This document shows, piece after piece, positions 30,701 to 40,461 of a stretch of DNA of 64,000 nt. The first letter of the stretch is position 1. The number at the start of each line of letters is the position of its first letter. Source of the stretch: Alphaproteobacteria bacterium (GTDB lineage Bacteria; Pseudomonadota; Alphaproteobacteria; Micropepsales; Micropepsaceae). The stretch covers positions 1 through 64,000 of the forward strand of contig JADZAI010000106.1 of assembly GCA_020852655.1 (NCBI GenBank), given 5' to 3'. Made by a program: the position numbers and the translations under genes. A model generated the notes under the pieces. That model ran no database searches and was not told the origin of the DNA. It was given only the letters and a program-made list of their open reading frames with translations.

Positions 30701-30960
30701 AACACCTGCTCCGTCTCCGGCCACCGCCGGGTAGAGGTTTCGCGTAGGGAACTTTGCTGCAATGCAGCAAAACTTATATGCGCCTGCACAGAGAGCTTGT
30801 CAACGTTCGCATCCGCACAGCATCCGCGCAGGGGTAGTGGGTCAGTCTGAAATTCGGCCCCGTTGACGAAGCCTAGCAACGCGCGAGGGGCGCGCCCATA
30901 TTGAATTCGGCATCAGGGGAAACCAAAGATGCAAAGAGTACCAGAGTGATCGAGTCCCTG

Positions 30961-31191
30961 ATGCCACCTAAACGCCCCCGCGACGCGAACCAACTGGCTA
31001 AGTCGATCATCGACGCCGCCACTGGCCAGACAGACCGCCCAGTGCAGGCGGAAAAGGATGCCAAAGCCGTCAGCAGGGGTAAGCTTGGCGGTCCCTCAGG
31101 TGGCCGCGCCAGAGCGCCGAAACTAACTCCGGTACAGCGCGCGGAAATTGCCAAGGTTGCGGCACACACACGCTGGAAGAAGTCGGGCTAA
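30961..31191 (+). CDS. small basic protein (GGR..APKLTPVQRAEIAKVAAHTRW family)
   Basis: 76 aa from ATG at 30961. Confidence 0.6.
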   Translation: MPPKRPRDANQLAKSIIDAATGQTDRPVQAEKDAKAVSRGKLGGPSGGRARAPKLTPVQRAEIAKVAAHTRWKKSG

Positions 31192-31655
31192 GCGTCTTCG
31201 TTTAGGGCCGCCATCTCCTCCAGGTCGACGTTGAAGTTGAAGTCGATCTGGATGGGATTGTAGGGGCAAATGCGCTCGCTGTAGCTGTCCATGTCGTCTT
31301 TGAGCTGGCGGCACTCGCCCAAAATATGGTTCCGGCGATTAGCCGATGATATTTCCATGAAATCGCGGGGCGCATTCAGGTCGTCCCACTTAATTCTTAG
31401 CTGGTTATCATCCTCACGGACGCGCGCGGCATAGTACCGCCGGATACTGCGCCCGCGTTCGTCCTTAACGTGCTCAAGGCGCATCGCCCGCGTAAGATGA
31501 TCAGCGCACTGTCTGACAGCCATGCCGCGTGTGAGTTGATAGCGCTCGTTCGCTACAGCCCACTCAGCAATCTGGTCGCGCGTCGCCGGCCAAGCCTCGC
31601 CACAGGCCCGATAGTCTTCCACGATCTGAACAAGCTGGTCGTTAAAGGTTGTCAT
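31188..31655 (-). CDS. hypothetical protein, TA-module neighbour
   Basis: ORF with ATG MTTFNDQLVQ at about 31655; 4-bp overlap with the convergent gene's 3' end. Confidence 0.55.
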   Translation of the reverse strand: MTTFNDQLVQIVEDYRACGEAWPATRDQIAEWAVANERYQLTRGMAVRQCADHLTRAMRLEHVKDERGRSIRRYYAARVREDDNQLRIKWDDLNAPRDFMEISSANRRNHILGECRQLKDDMDSYSERICPYNPIQIDFNFNVDLEEMAALNEDA

Positions 31656-31665
31656 CTGTCCCATC

Positions 31666-32799
31666 CTACACTCGTGACAGAGGCGGGGTTGTGCCCCACC
31701 CATCCGTTAGCGCAGTCGCCGTAATGATCTCTCTGATCTTCACTAGAAACTTGTGGAAGTGCGTGTATGGCACTTCGTGCTTGTGCTGAAGCTGGCCAAC
31801 TACTAGCCCCGGATGCACGCCTATTCTGCGCGCAAAGAGCTGGATACGTTGTTCAGAGTAGAGTGGCCGCACTCGCCGGATAAAGCTCTCAAGCTCTGCC
31901 TTTGCGACAGCAAATTCAGCAGATGCCGTATTCGCCTTCTGCTCCTCAATAGGCAGAGCGTCGCCACGCTGAATCTTCTCCGTCAACTCAACGTCGATGG
32001 TGACACACTCCATCCCGTCGCGGTTCAAGACGTGCTCAATCTCATGGCGCAGCACGAACCAGAAATTGTTCACGCGGTCATAGCGAATAGACATGGCAAT
32101 GACCGGGCCGCCGTTCAGCCAGAAGACAGCGCCGTCAATTTTTGCCCCCGGCAAAAACTCTACGATTACAAATCGAACGCCTGCCTCGCGAAGGAGGCTC
32201 GGCACCTGACGAATTTCCTCAGGCGCGATGAGAAGCGCGCGCAGCTTCACCAAAGCGGCCCGCATCTTGGCTTCTGTGTATGCCGCAACATCCAAAGTCT
32301 GCGCCAACTGCTTCGCCCGATAGAGCCAAGCAAGTTGAAGGGCTGATCGCTCGCCATACTGATCAGCCATCGCGGCGTGGGCAAACTTAGGCGTCTCGTT
32401 CAAATTGGCGACTTCATGAAACTGACAGACGCGACGCTCTAGAACGTCGAGATTGTCGGTCGTCTCGATCCACCCCCGCTTCGAGATTTCCCGAACGGCA
32501 AACTTTGAATAGAGCTGCGACTTACGGGAAACGGAGCTTTCCGAGCGCCGGGTGTTGGCTATCCGGTACGCAGCATCAAGCTTCATCCAATAGAGCGCAT
32601 CATCATCGCCAAATGCATCAGCCAGACCAATGGCCGTCTCTGGAGTGATCTGCTTCTTGCCCTGAATCAGCTCGTTCACGGTCTTGAGCGGACGCCCCAT
32701 GATTTCGGCCAGATCGTTCTGCGTCCAGCCACGCGCCTCCAACTCATCCCGGATGAACTCGCCGGGAGGAAACACCTCTGCTGGAATTCTCTCTGTCAT
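31666..32799 (-). CDS. HigA-family antitoxin: XRE HTH fused to ImmA/IrrE metallopeptidase-like domain
   Basis: PPGEFIRDELEARGWTQNDLAEIMGRPLKTVNELIQGKKQITPETA; HEIEHVL zinc motif. Confidence 0.9.
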   Translation of the reverse strand: MTERIPAEVFPPGEFIRDELEARGWTQNDLAEIMGRPLKTVNELIQGKKQITPETAIGLADAFGDDDALYWMKLDAAYRIANTRRSESSVSRKSQLYSKFAVREISKRGWIETTDNLDVLERRVCQFHEVANLNETPKFAHAAMADQYGERSALQLAWLYRAKQLAQTLDVAAYTEAKMRAALVKLRALLIAPEEIRQVPSLLREAGVRFVIVEFLPGAKIDGAVFWLNGGPVIAMSIRYDRVNNFWFVLRHEIEHVLNRDGMECVTIDVELTEKIQRGDALPIEEQKANTASAEFAVAKAELESFIRRVRPLYSEQRIQLFARRIGVHPGLVVGQLQHKHEVPYTHFHKFLVKIREIITATALTDGWGTTPPLSRV

Positions 32800-32814
32800 G
32801 GGACCACTTTCCTC

Positions 32815-33111
32815 TTAGTGGTAATCGGTGATTTCGACGACATAGACGGTCTTTCGTGGTGCCGCTCCATGAAGCTCTAGGATGAGACGCCACTGCTTAT
32901 TGAGCATCATCGAATGTTGACCTTCGCGGTCGCCCACCAGCTTTTCATAGTGAAACGACTTGCGCTGGTAGAACGTCCGCTCATCCGCCGCTGCCCGAAT
33001 GTGAGCCATAGCCTTCCGGTACGCCTTGACGATCGCTTCGCTAAATCCGGCGGTGAAGCTCGCGTCCACTTCGAGCTTGTCCAGGTCCGGGTCTTTGAAT
33101 TCGACCTCCAT
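32815..33111 (-). CDS. higB: HigB/RelE-ParE family toxin
   Basis: 98 aa; MVEFKDPDL-type start, WRLILELHG...VYVVEITDYH; toxin-first order with HigA. Confidence 0.88.
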   Translation of the reverse strand: MEVEFKDPDLDKLEVDASFTAGFSEAIVKAYRKAMAHIRAAADERTFYQRKSFHYEKLVGDREGQHSMMLNKQWRLILELHGAAPRKTVYVVEITDYH

Positions 33112-33157
33112 GGATTGCCATTATATGGCCCTGGCCCGATGCTCGTCAACACAAATA

Positions 33158-33172
33158 TAACACTAGGTGTTA
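33158..33172. promoter_or_regulatory. palindromic operator TAACAC-TAG-GTGTTA upstream of higB
   Basis: 6-bp perfect arms, 47 bp upstream of higB start. Confidence 0.6.
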
Positions 33173-33217
33173 AAAACACATATTGACAAGAACTCACCTT
33201 TCAAGCATAAGGTCAGT

Positions 33218-34019
33218 ATGAAAATCCTGCCCGCCACCGAACGCGCCCGCATCCTGCACATGCTGTGCGAGGGCCAGTCGACGATGAGCATGTGCGCGGC
33301 CTGACATCGAAGCGCATTCAGGTCGATGAAATCTGGTCGTTCGTCTACGCGAAGGACAAGAACGTCAAAGCCGCCAAGGCGGCGCCGGACGATGCAGGCA
33401 GCGTGTGGACGTGGACGGCCATCGACGCCGACACGAAGCTAATCGCCTCGTATCTGGTTGGCGGTCGCGACGGCGAGTACGCGCTGGCGTTCATGGACGA
33501 TTTGGCATCACGTCTGAGCAGCCGGGTCCAGCTCACCAGCGACGGCCACAGCGCCTATCTGGAAGCGGTCGAGGGCGCGTTCGGTGCGGACATCGACTAT
33601 GCGATGCTGGTCAAGTTCTACGGTGCCGCGCCTGACAGCGCCAAGGTCCGCTACAGCCCCGCAGAGTGCATTGGCGCTCGCAAGACCCGGATCGAGGGAA
33701 CCCGGACATCAAGCACGTCAGCACGTCCTACGCTGAGCGGGCGAACCTGACGATGCGGATGCACATGCGCCGCTTCACCCGCCTGACCAACGCCTTCTCA
33801 AAGAAGGTCGAGAACCACGCCTACGCGGTCGCGCTGCACATGATGTATTACAACTTCGTCTACATTCATAAATCGCTCAAGATGACCCCGGCGATGGCCG
33901 CTGGCGTGACGCAGCGCCTTTGGGAAATCGGCGACATCGTGGCGCTGGTCGAAGCGCAAGAGGCGAAGGCGGACCGGAAGCGCGGTCCCTATAAGAAGCG
34001 GTCGGAAAATTCAAACTGA
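33218..34019 (+). pseudogene. IS1-like DDE transposase, internally deleted and frameshifted
   Basis: MKILPATERARILHMLCEGQSTM (33218-) then frame jump to DEHVRGLTSKRIQVDEIWSFVYAKDKN, second frameshift at RIEG/NPDIKHVSTSYAERANLTMRMHMRRFTRLTNAFSKK. Confidence 0.85.
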
Positions 34020-34241
34020 CCCACTATCCGCGCAGGCGCGGCGTTGACGAAATCCGGTCCCTGGCCTTAGCGTCGCTCATAGGGAAGTCGTTGATACGAC
34101 GCGATCTGAGGGGATTTGGCCCGTTGGGGCGGGCCGCCATTTACCAAGCTTCAAGAACCGCTAACTAGGCTGGCGAATAAGTGTCGCAGTGCCAAAAACA
34201 CTGCGAAGCCGAGGCGTAATGCATCAAGTGTGGGTCGGCAG

Positions 34242-35864
34242 ATGACGCGAGCGCGCGCGAGTTTTCTCCGGACGGCGTTTACCTTCGTTCTGGGAGCGCT
34301 GGTCTGGGCGGTCAATCCGGCAATGGCCGGCGTCACCAACGATGCCGCCCTGGTGATGGATGCCGAATCCGGCCGCGTCCTCTATGCCCGCAGTGGCGAT
34401 GCCCTGCGCTCGCCCGCGTCGCTCACCAAGATGATGACGCTCTATATCCTGTTCGACTACATCAAGGCGGGCCGGATCGGGCTGAACGACGAGATGCCCG
34501 TCTCGGCCCACGCCGCCTCGCAGGACCCCTCGAAGCTCGGCCTGAAGAAGGGCGACACGCTCACCGCCCAGCAGGCGATCTACGCCCTCGTGATCAAGTC
34601 GGCGAACGATGCCGCGGTCGTGGTTGCCGAGTATATCGGCGGATCGGAAGGCCGCTTCGCGCAGATGATGACGCAGCGCGCCCGCGAACTCGGCATGCGC
34701 CGCACCCAGTATCGCAACGCCTCCGGCCTGCCCGACGAGGCCCAGCTCACGACGGCGCGCGACCTCGCGATCCTGTCGCGTTCGATGATGCGCAACCATC
34801 CGCGCCTGTTCGACTATTTCCGCGTCACGGCCTTCACCTGGAAGGGCAAGACGATCAAGACGCATAACCGCGTCCTGACCAGCCTCAACGGCGCCAACGG
34901 CATCAAGACCGGCTACACCAAGGCTTCGGGCTTCAACCTGACGACATCTGCGGAGCGCAACGGCAAGCGCCTGATCGGCGTCGTCCTCGGCGGCGACACC
35001 TGGAAGGCGCGCGACGACGAGATGAAGGCCATGCTGGAAGCGTGGTTCGCGCAGCTCGAGCGGCGCCCCAACCTGATCGCCACCTATGGCAGCGGCACCA
35101 CCTTTGCGGAAGCGGCGCCGGTGCAGGCGGTGGCCGTCGTGGCGCCGCCGGCCGAAGCGAAGGTCGCCATCGTTCCGGCAGCCGCAGCCGCAGAGCGCCG
35201 GATCGTGGCGCGGGCCGAGGACGCCGCACCGGTCACCGAGTCACGCCGCGCCCTGACCATGGCGCCGATCCCGGACGAACCCGCCCCGGCCAAGCGCAAG
35301 GCCGTCACGGTCGCCTATCATGTGCCGACACCGGTGGCGAAGCCGACGCGCGTGGCGTCGGTCGCGGATCGCAAGGTCAAGATGGCGGACGCGAAGGCGA
35401 AGCTGCGCCGCGGCTCGGACATCGCAGAGGAACAGGGCGACGGTGCCGAGGACGACGAGGTTGCTGTCGCCACCACGAAGATGGCCAAGGACGACGTGCT
35501 GCCGCTGAACACGCTCGTCTCGAACGATTCCGACGACATCGCGCAGCTCATCGACGCCGGCTATTCCAAGGCGGCCGCGAAGAAGCGCGGCGCGACGGCC
35601 GGGGCCTGGGGCATCCAGATCGGGGCGTTCGACAGCAAGAAGGCGGCGCAGGCGGAGCTCGACCGGGCGCGCAAGACGGCCAAGGCCAAGCTGGCGAAGG
35701 CCGATGACGGCGTTACCACCGTCACCAACGAGGCCGGCCGCACCTTCTACCGCGCCCGCTTCGTGGACCTCGGCCACGACGAAGCGCAGGCGGCATGCTC
35801 GGCGCTGAAGGCAAAGTCGTTCAAGTGCGTGACCTTCTCCACCGCCACGGCGGATGCGAGCTAA
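34242..35864 (+). CDS. D-alanyl-D-alanine carboxypeptidase (DacF-like) with C-terminal SPOR domain
   Basis: Signal peptide; SPASLTKMMTLYILF (SxxK), SAND, KTG; C-term WGIQIGAFDSKKAAQAELDRA SPOR. Confidence 0.92.
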   Translation: MTRARASFLRTAFTFVLGALVWAVNPAMAGVTNDAALVMDAESGRVLYARSGDALRSPASLTKMMTLYILFDYIKAGRIGLNDEMPVSAHAASQDPSKLGLKKGDTLTAQQAIYALVIKSANDAAVVVAEYIGGSEGRFAQMMTQRARELGMRRTQYRNASGLPDEAQLTTARDLAILSRSMMRNHPRLFDYFRVTAFTWKGKTIKTHNRVLTSLNGANGIKTGYTKASGFNLTTSAERNGKRLIGVVLGGDTWKARDDEMKAMLEAWFAQLERRPNLIATYGSGTTFAEAAPVQAVAVVAPPAEAKVAIVPAAAAAERRIVARAEDAAPVTESRRALTMAPIPDEPAPAKRKAVTVAYHVPTPVAKPTRVASVADRKVKMADAKAKLRRGSDIAEEQGDGAEDDEVAVATTKMAKDDVLPLNTLVSNDSDDIAQLIDAGYSKAAAKKRGATAGAWGIQIGAFDSKKAAQAELDRARKTAKAKLAKADDGVTTVTNEAGRTFYRARFVDLGHDEAQAACSALKAKSFKCVTFSTATADAS

Positions 35865-36541
35865 GCGGTCGCGTCTTTCAGCAGGACGTCGCGCGCCGCG
35901 TTGATCTTGCCGGCGAGATAATCCGAGCCGCCCTTGTCCGGGTGCATCTGCTGCACCAGCCGGCGATGCGCGGCGCGGATTTCTTCCGGTGACGCGTCCG
36001 GTTCGAGACCGAGGATCGCGAGCGCCTCGTCGCGCGTCATACCGGCCGGCGGCGATGCCGGCATGTCCTGCTCTTCCGCCGCATCGGGATGGATGCGGGC
36101 GATATAGGCTTCGATCAGACGCGCAGCCTCGGGGTCGTGGGCACGCGCTTCGTCGCGGAGGCTTCGCAGTTCCGGCAGCGACAACGACTCCAGGCGCCGT
36201 CCCGCAAAAGCGCCCTTCAGGACCACGCCCTTCGTTTCGCCCGAGTCGAGATCGAGCTCCATGCGGACCCATTCGGTGTCGATGGAACTGGTGCGCCCGC
36301 CGGGAGCTGCGGGCGCGGCGCGGCGCATGGCGCGCCAGATCAGAAGTGCGCCGCTCCAGGCGAGGAAGCCGAGGACGGGGACCCGCCGCACGACCAGGAC
36401 GGCTCCGAGAAGTGCGAGCGCGACGAGCCCTGCCCATCGCAGGACGATCGCGATGCGTGCCGGATTGATGTTGGCAAGACTGTTCGCAAGGGTGATGACG
36501 ACCAGCACCGCCGCAGTTCCGCCCAGCACCCAAGCCAACAT
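35861..36541 (-). CDS. DnaJ-domain membrane protein
   Basis: N-term hydrophobic segments; C-term EALAILGLEPDASPEEIRAAHRRLVQQMHPDKGGSDY. Confidence 0.85.
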   Translation of the reverse strand: MLAWVLGGTAAVLVVITLANSLANINPARIAIVLRWAGLVALALLGAVLVVRRVPVLGFLAWSGALLIWRAMRRAAPAAPGGRTSSIDTEWVRMELDLDSGETKGVVLKGAFAGRRLESLSLPELRSLRDEARAHDPEAARLIEAYIARIHPDAAEEQDMPASPPAGMTRDEALAILGLEPDASPEEIRAAHRRLVQQMHPDKGGSDYLAGKINAARDVLLKDATA

Positions 36542-36544
36542 CGG

Positions 36545-37255
36545 CTATGCCCCGAGTTGCCGGGTCAGCAGCAGGGCCGCGCCGCCCCGCGCGCGGGCCT
36601 CAAGCTCCAGCGCCTTGCGACCGCCGGAGGCATAGACCGCGACGGCGCGCAGGAGGTCGCGGAGGGCCGCGGCCGAACCGGCGTCGAAGCGCCCATAGGC
36701 ACCGCGAGTCACGCGCGCAATCTCCTGGAAGACCGCTGCCACGCGCTTGTCGCGGCCTTCCTGGAAGACGAAGGCAGGCGTTCCCGCAAGGCCGAGCTTG
36801 CCGGCGGCCACGACGACCTTGTCGGCGTCCTCCTCGAAGGCGTCGCCGATGAACACCAGCGCCTGGACGCCGCCGCGACGCGCCTCCGCCTCGACATGGC
36901 GCAGCAGCCGGCCGATCTGGGTGAATCCGCCGCGGCAGGCATAGCCGCTCATGGCGCGCTTGAGGTCGGCGCTCGCCTCGGTCCAGGGCCGCACGTCGAA
37001 CTCCCCGATGCCGCGGAACGAGACGAGCTGGATCGCGAGGCCGCCAGCCCCGGCCGCGGCCTCGAACATCTCGGATTGCAGAACGCCCGCGCTGTCCCAT
37101 GTCGGCTGGCGGCTCATGGTGGCGTCGAGCGCGAAGATCAGGCGGCCTTTCGGTCCTGCCTTGCGGACGGCCGGCGCCTTCGCCAACTGCTCGAGAAACG
37201 CGGCGACGTCGCCGGACGGTCCCGGCTTCGCGATCGGCTTGGGCACATCGGCCAT
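36545..37255 (-). CDS. VWA-like domain protein
   Basis: LIFALDATMSRQPTWD...GGFTQIGRLLRHVEAEARRGGVQALVFIGDAFEED. Confidence 0.75.
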   Translation of the reverse strand: MADVPKPIAKPGPSGDVAAFLEQLAKAPAVRKAGPKGRLIFALDATMSRQPTWDSAGVLQSEMFEAAAGAGGLAIQLVSFRGIGEFDVRPWTEASADLKRAMSGYACRGGFTQIGRLLRHVEAEARRGGVQALVFIGDAFEEDADKVVVAAGKLGLAGTPAFVFQEGRDKRVAAVFQEIARVTRGAYGRFDAGSAAALRDLLRAVAVYASGGRKALELEARARGGAALLLTRQLGA

Positions 37256-37286
37256 GACTTAAGAGTCGCCCTTCCCTGCCCCGGCT

Positions 37287-40200
37287 TCAAGTGCCGGCGT
37301 CGCCGAGCGAGAGGAGCGAGGCGTTGCCGCCGGCGGCGGTGGTGTTGACCGAAAGCGTGCGCTCGGTGGCGAAGCGATGGAGATAGTGCGGCCCGCCGGC
37401 CTTCGGGCCGGTGCCGGACAGGCCCTCGCCGCCGAAGGGCTGCGCCTCGACGACGGCGCCGATCTGGTTGCGGTTCACGTAGATGTTCCCGGCGCGGACG
37501 CGGGCGGCAATCTCCTCGGCGGTCGCGGCGATGCGCGAATGGATGCCGAGCGTCAGGCCATAGCCGGTCGCGTTGATCGCATCGCAGACCTGGCCCAGAC
37601 GGTCGGCCTTGTAGCGGACCACATGCAGGATGGGGCCGAAGGTTTCGCGGTGCAGCCGGGCGATGGCGTCGATCTCGAAGGCATGGGGCGCGAAATAATG
37701 TCCGTTGGCCCCGGCGGCGGGGGCCCGGGCGATCAGCTTGCCCTCGCGCGCCATGCGGTCGGCGTGGGCCTTCAGCAGGGCGAGCGCCTCGGCATCGATC
37801 ACCGGGCCGATGTCGGTCTCGATCGCGGCGGGATCGCCGACGACGAGTTCCTGCATGGCGCCGGCCAGCATCTTGGTGACCTTGGCGGCGATGCCGTCCT
37901 GCACGAACAGGACGCGCAGCGCGCTGCACCGCTGGCCGGCGCTGTCGAAGGCCCCGGCCAGGGCATCGCGGACGAGCTGTTCGGGCAGCGCGGTCGAGTC
38001 GGCGATCATCGCGTTCAGGCCGCCGGTCTCGGCGATCAGCGTGGCGATCGGGCCGTCGCGCCCGGCGAGGGTGCGGTTGATGAGGCGGGCGACGTCGGTC
38101 GATCCGGTGAAGCAGACGCCGGCGATGCGGGGATCGCCGGTCAGCGCCGCGCCGACGCTCGGGCCGTCGCCGAGGACGAGATGCAGGACCGAGGGGGGCA
38201 CGCCGGCCTCGTGGAGGAGGCGGACCAGCGCGTGGGCGATCAGCGGGGTCTGCTCCGCCGGCTTGGCGACCACCGCGTTGCCGGCGGCGAGCGCCGCGGC
38301 GATCTGGCCGGTGAAAATGGCGGCGGGGAAATTCCACGGCGAGATGCAGGCGAAGACGCCGCGTCCATGGAGCGAGAGCGTGTTGCGCTCGCCCGTCGGG
38401 CCGGGGCGCGGATGCGGCGCACCGAACTCGGTGCGGGCGACCGAGGCGTAATAACGCAGGAAGTCGATCGCCTCGCGCACGTCGGAGAGGCCGTTGGCCA
38501 GCGTCTTGCCGGCCTCGCGTATGCACAGTCCGACGAGCAGGCCCCGATCGCGTTCGAGCAGGTCGGCGGCGTGCTCCAGAATGGCGGCGCGCTCCGCTCC
38601 GCCCTGCGCGTCCCATGCCGGCTGGGCCGCCGCGGCGGCGGTGACGGCGCGCGCCATGTCGGCCGCGCCGAGGTCGCTGGTGAGGCCGATGCGGCGGTCC
38701 AGCGCGCCCGGGTTGAACACCGGCCGTTCGGCGCCGCGCACCGGCTGGCCGTCGACGATGGAGTGCGCTTCATAGGGTGAAGCGGCGCGCGCGATCTCGG
38801 CCTCGAACGCCGCGCGCTGCGTTTCGTCGGCCAGCAGCGCGCCGCGCGAATTGAGCCGCGGGGCGAAGATCGCGGCGGGCAGCGGAATGCGCGGATGGGG
38901 CTTCGGGTCGCGCTGCTCCAAGGCGGTGACCGGATCGGCGACGATGTCGGCGATCGGCGCCTCATCGTCGGCGAGGCGATTGACGAAGGAGGTGTTCGCG
39001 CCGTTCTCCAGAAGGCGCCGCACGAGATAGGCGAGAAGATCCTCATGGCTGCCGACCGGGGCGTAGACGCGGCAGGGCCGGGCGTTCGCTTCGGCCGCGA
39101 CGATCGTGTCGTAGAGCGGCGCGCCCATGCCGTGGAGGCGCTGGAACTCGAAGACGCGCCCCTCGCCCAGGGTCAGCGCCGAGGCGACCGTGTGGGCGTT
39201 GTGCGTGGCGAATTGCGGGTAGAAGGCGTCCCCCGCGGCCAGCATCCGGCGCATGCAGGCGAGGTAGGAGACGTCGGTCGCCTGCTTGCGGGTGAAGACG
39301 GGATAGCCTGCAAGGCCCTGTTCCTGCGCCCGCTTGATCTCGCTGTCCCAATAGGCGCCCTTGACCAGACGCACGGGAAGTTGGCGTCCGGTCTCCTGCG
39401 CCAGGGCGGCCAGCCATTCGAGCACGACCGTCGCCCGCTTCTGATAGGCCTGCACCGCAAGGCCGAGACCGTTCCAGCCCGCCAGCGTGGTATCGCGGGC
39501 GAGGGCTTCGATCAGGTCGAGGGAGAGTTCCAGGCGCTCGGCTTCCTCGGCGTCGATCGTCAGGGCGACGCCGTTCTGCTTCGCGCGCCGCGCCAGATTG
39601 CCGAGCACCGGCAGCAGCTCGTCCATCACCTGATGCTTGCGGAAGATCTCGTAGCGGGGATGAAGGGCCGAGAGCTTCACCGACAGCGACGGCCGCTCGG
39701 CCAGCGAACCCGGGGGGGCGACGGCGATGGCATCGAGCGCCGCCTGATAGGCGGCGAGATAGCGCGCGGCGTCGTCGCGCGTGAAGGCGGCCTCGCCCAG
39801 CATGTCGAAGGAATAGCGATAGAGCGGGCCGGTCCCCTCCTTCGCCTTCGACAGGGCTTCGGTGATCGTCCGTCCCAGGACGAACTGACCGCCCATCACC
39901 CGCATGGCGTAGGTCATCGCCTGGCGGATCACCGGTTCGCCCGAGCGGGTCACCGCCTTGCGCAGGGCGCCGGTCCAGCGCTGCGGGGCGGTGTCTTCCA
40001 GCTTCAGCACCTTGCCGGTCAGCATCAGCGCCCAGGTCGAGGCGTTGACGAAGGTCGAGTCCGACTGGCCGCGATGGCGCTCCCAATCGGCGGTTCCGAT
40101 CTTGTCCTTGATCAGCTTGTCCGCCGTGAGCGCGTCGGGCACGCGCAGGAGCGCCTCGGCGAGGCACATCAGGGCGACCCCTTCGTCGCTCGTCAGGGCG

Positions 40201-40397
40201 TATTCCTGGAGGAAGGCGTCGATCCCCCCGTCACGCCGGCGGGCACGGATCCGGGCGACGAGGTCCTTGGCGGTCCGGTCGATGCGCGAGGCCTCCCCGG
40301 GGCCGGGGCGCGCCGCGGCAACGAGCCGGCCGGTCACCGCGGTTTCGTCGGCGAGATAGAGATCGGAAAGGCGGGCGCGGATGGCAGCGAGGCTCAT
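37287..40397 (-). CDS. putA: bifunctional proline dehydrogenase / L-glutamate gamma-semialdehyde dehydrogenase
   Basis: VRLVKGAYWDSEIKRAQ (PRODH) and GVCFTGSTDVARLI / AETGGLNAMIADSTA (ALDH). Confidence 0.95.
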   Translation of the reverse strand: MSLAAIRARLSDLYLADETAVTGRLVAAARPGPGEASRIDRTAKDLVARIRARRRDGGIDAFLQEYALTSDEGVALMCLAEALLRVPDALTADKLIKDKIGTADWERHRGQSDSTFVNASTWALMLTGKVLKLEDTAPQRWTGALRKAVTRSGEPVIRQAMTYAMRVMGGQFVLGRTITEALSKAKEGTGPLYRYSFDMLGEAAFTRDDAARYLAAYQAALDAIAVAPPGSLAERPSLSVKLSALHPRYEIFRKHQVMDELLPVLGNLARRAKQNGVALTIDAEEAERLELSLDLIEALARDTTLAGWNGLGLAVQAYQKRATVVLEWLAALAQETGRQLPVRLVKGAYWDSEIKRAQEQGLAGYPVFTRKQATDVSYLACMRRMLAAGDAFYPQFATHNAHTVASALTLGEGRVFEFQRLHGMGAPLYDTIVAAEANARPCRVYAPVGSHEDLLAYLVRRLLENGANTSFVNRLADDEAPIADIVADPVTALEQRDPKPHPRIPLPAAIFAPRLNSRGALLADETQRAAFEAEIARAASPYEAHSIVDGQPVRGAERPVFNPGALDRRIGLTSDLGAADMARAVTAAAAAQPAWDAQGGAERAAILEHAADLLERDRGLLVGLCIREAGKTLANGLSDVREAIDFLRYYASVARTEFGAPHPRPGPTGERNTLSLHGRGVFACISPWNFPAAIFTGQIAAALAAGNAVVAKPAEQTPLIAHALVRLLHEAGVPPSVLHLVLGDGPSVGAALTGDPRIAGVCFTGSTDVARLINRTLAGRDGPIATLIAETGGLNAMIADSTALPEQLVRDALAGAFDSAGQRCSALRVLFVQDGIAAKVTKMLAGAMQELVVGDPAAIETDIGPVIDAEALALLKAHADRMAREGKLIARAPAAGANGHYFAPHAFEIDAIARLHRETFGPILHVVRYKADRLGQVCDAINATGYGLTLGIHSRIAATAEEIAARVRAGNIYVNRNQIGAVVEAQPFGGEGLSGTGPKAGGPHYLHRFATERTLSVNTTAAGGNASLLSLGDAGT

Positions 40398-40461
40398 CGG
40401 AATCCTTCCAGGCTTTGATCCAATGTAGCGAGTTCGCGCCCGCTTCGCTAAGACGCGCGCC

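Larger units (their letters stand above)
30833..34026 (+). mobile_element. IS1-like insertion element with passenger genes (toxin-antitoxin cargo)
   Basis: IR-L GGTAGTGGGTCAGTCTGAAATTC (30833-30855) vs IR-R GATAGTGGGTCAGTTTGAATTTTC (minus strand, ending about 34026-34028); flanking direct repeat TCCGCGCAGG at 30823-30832 and 34027-34036. Confidence 0.8.
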
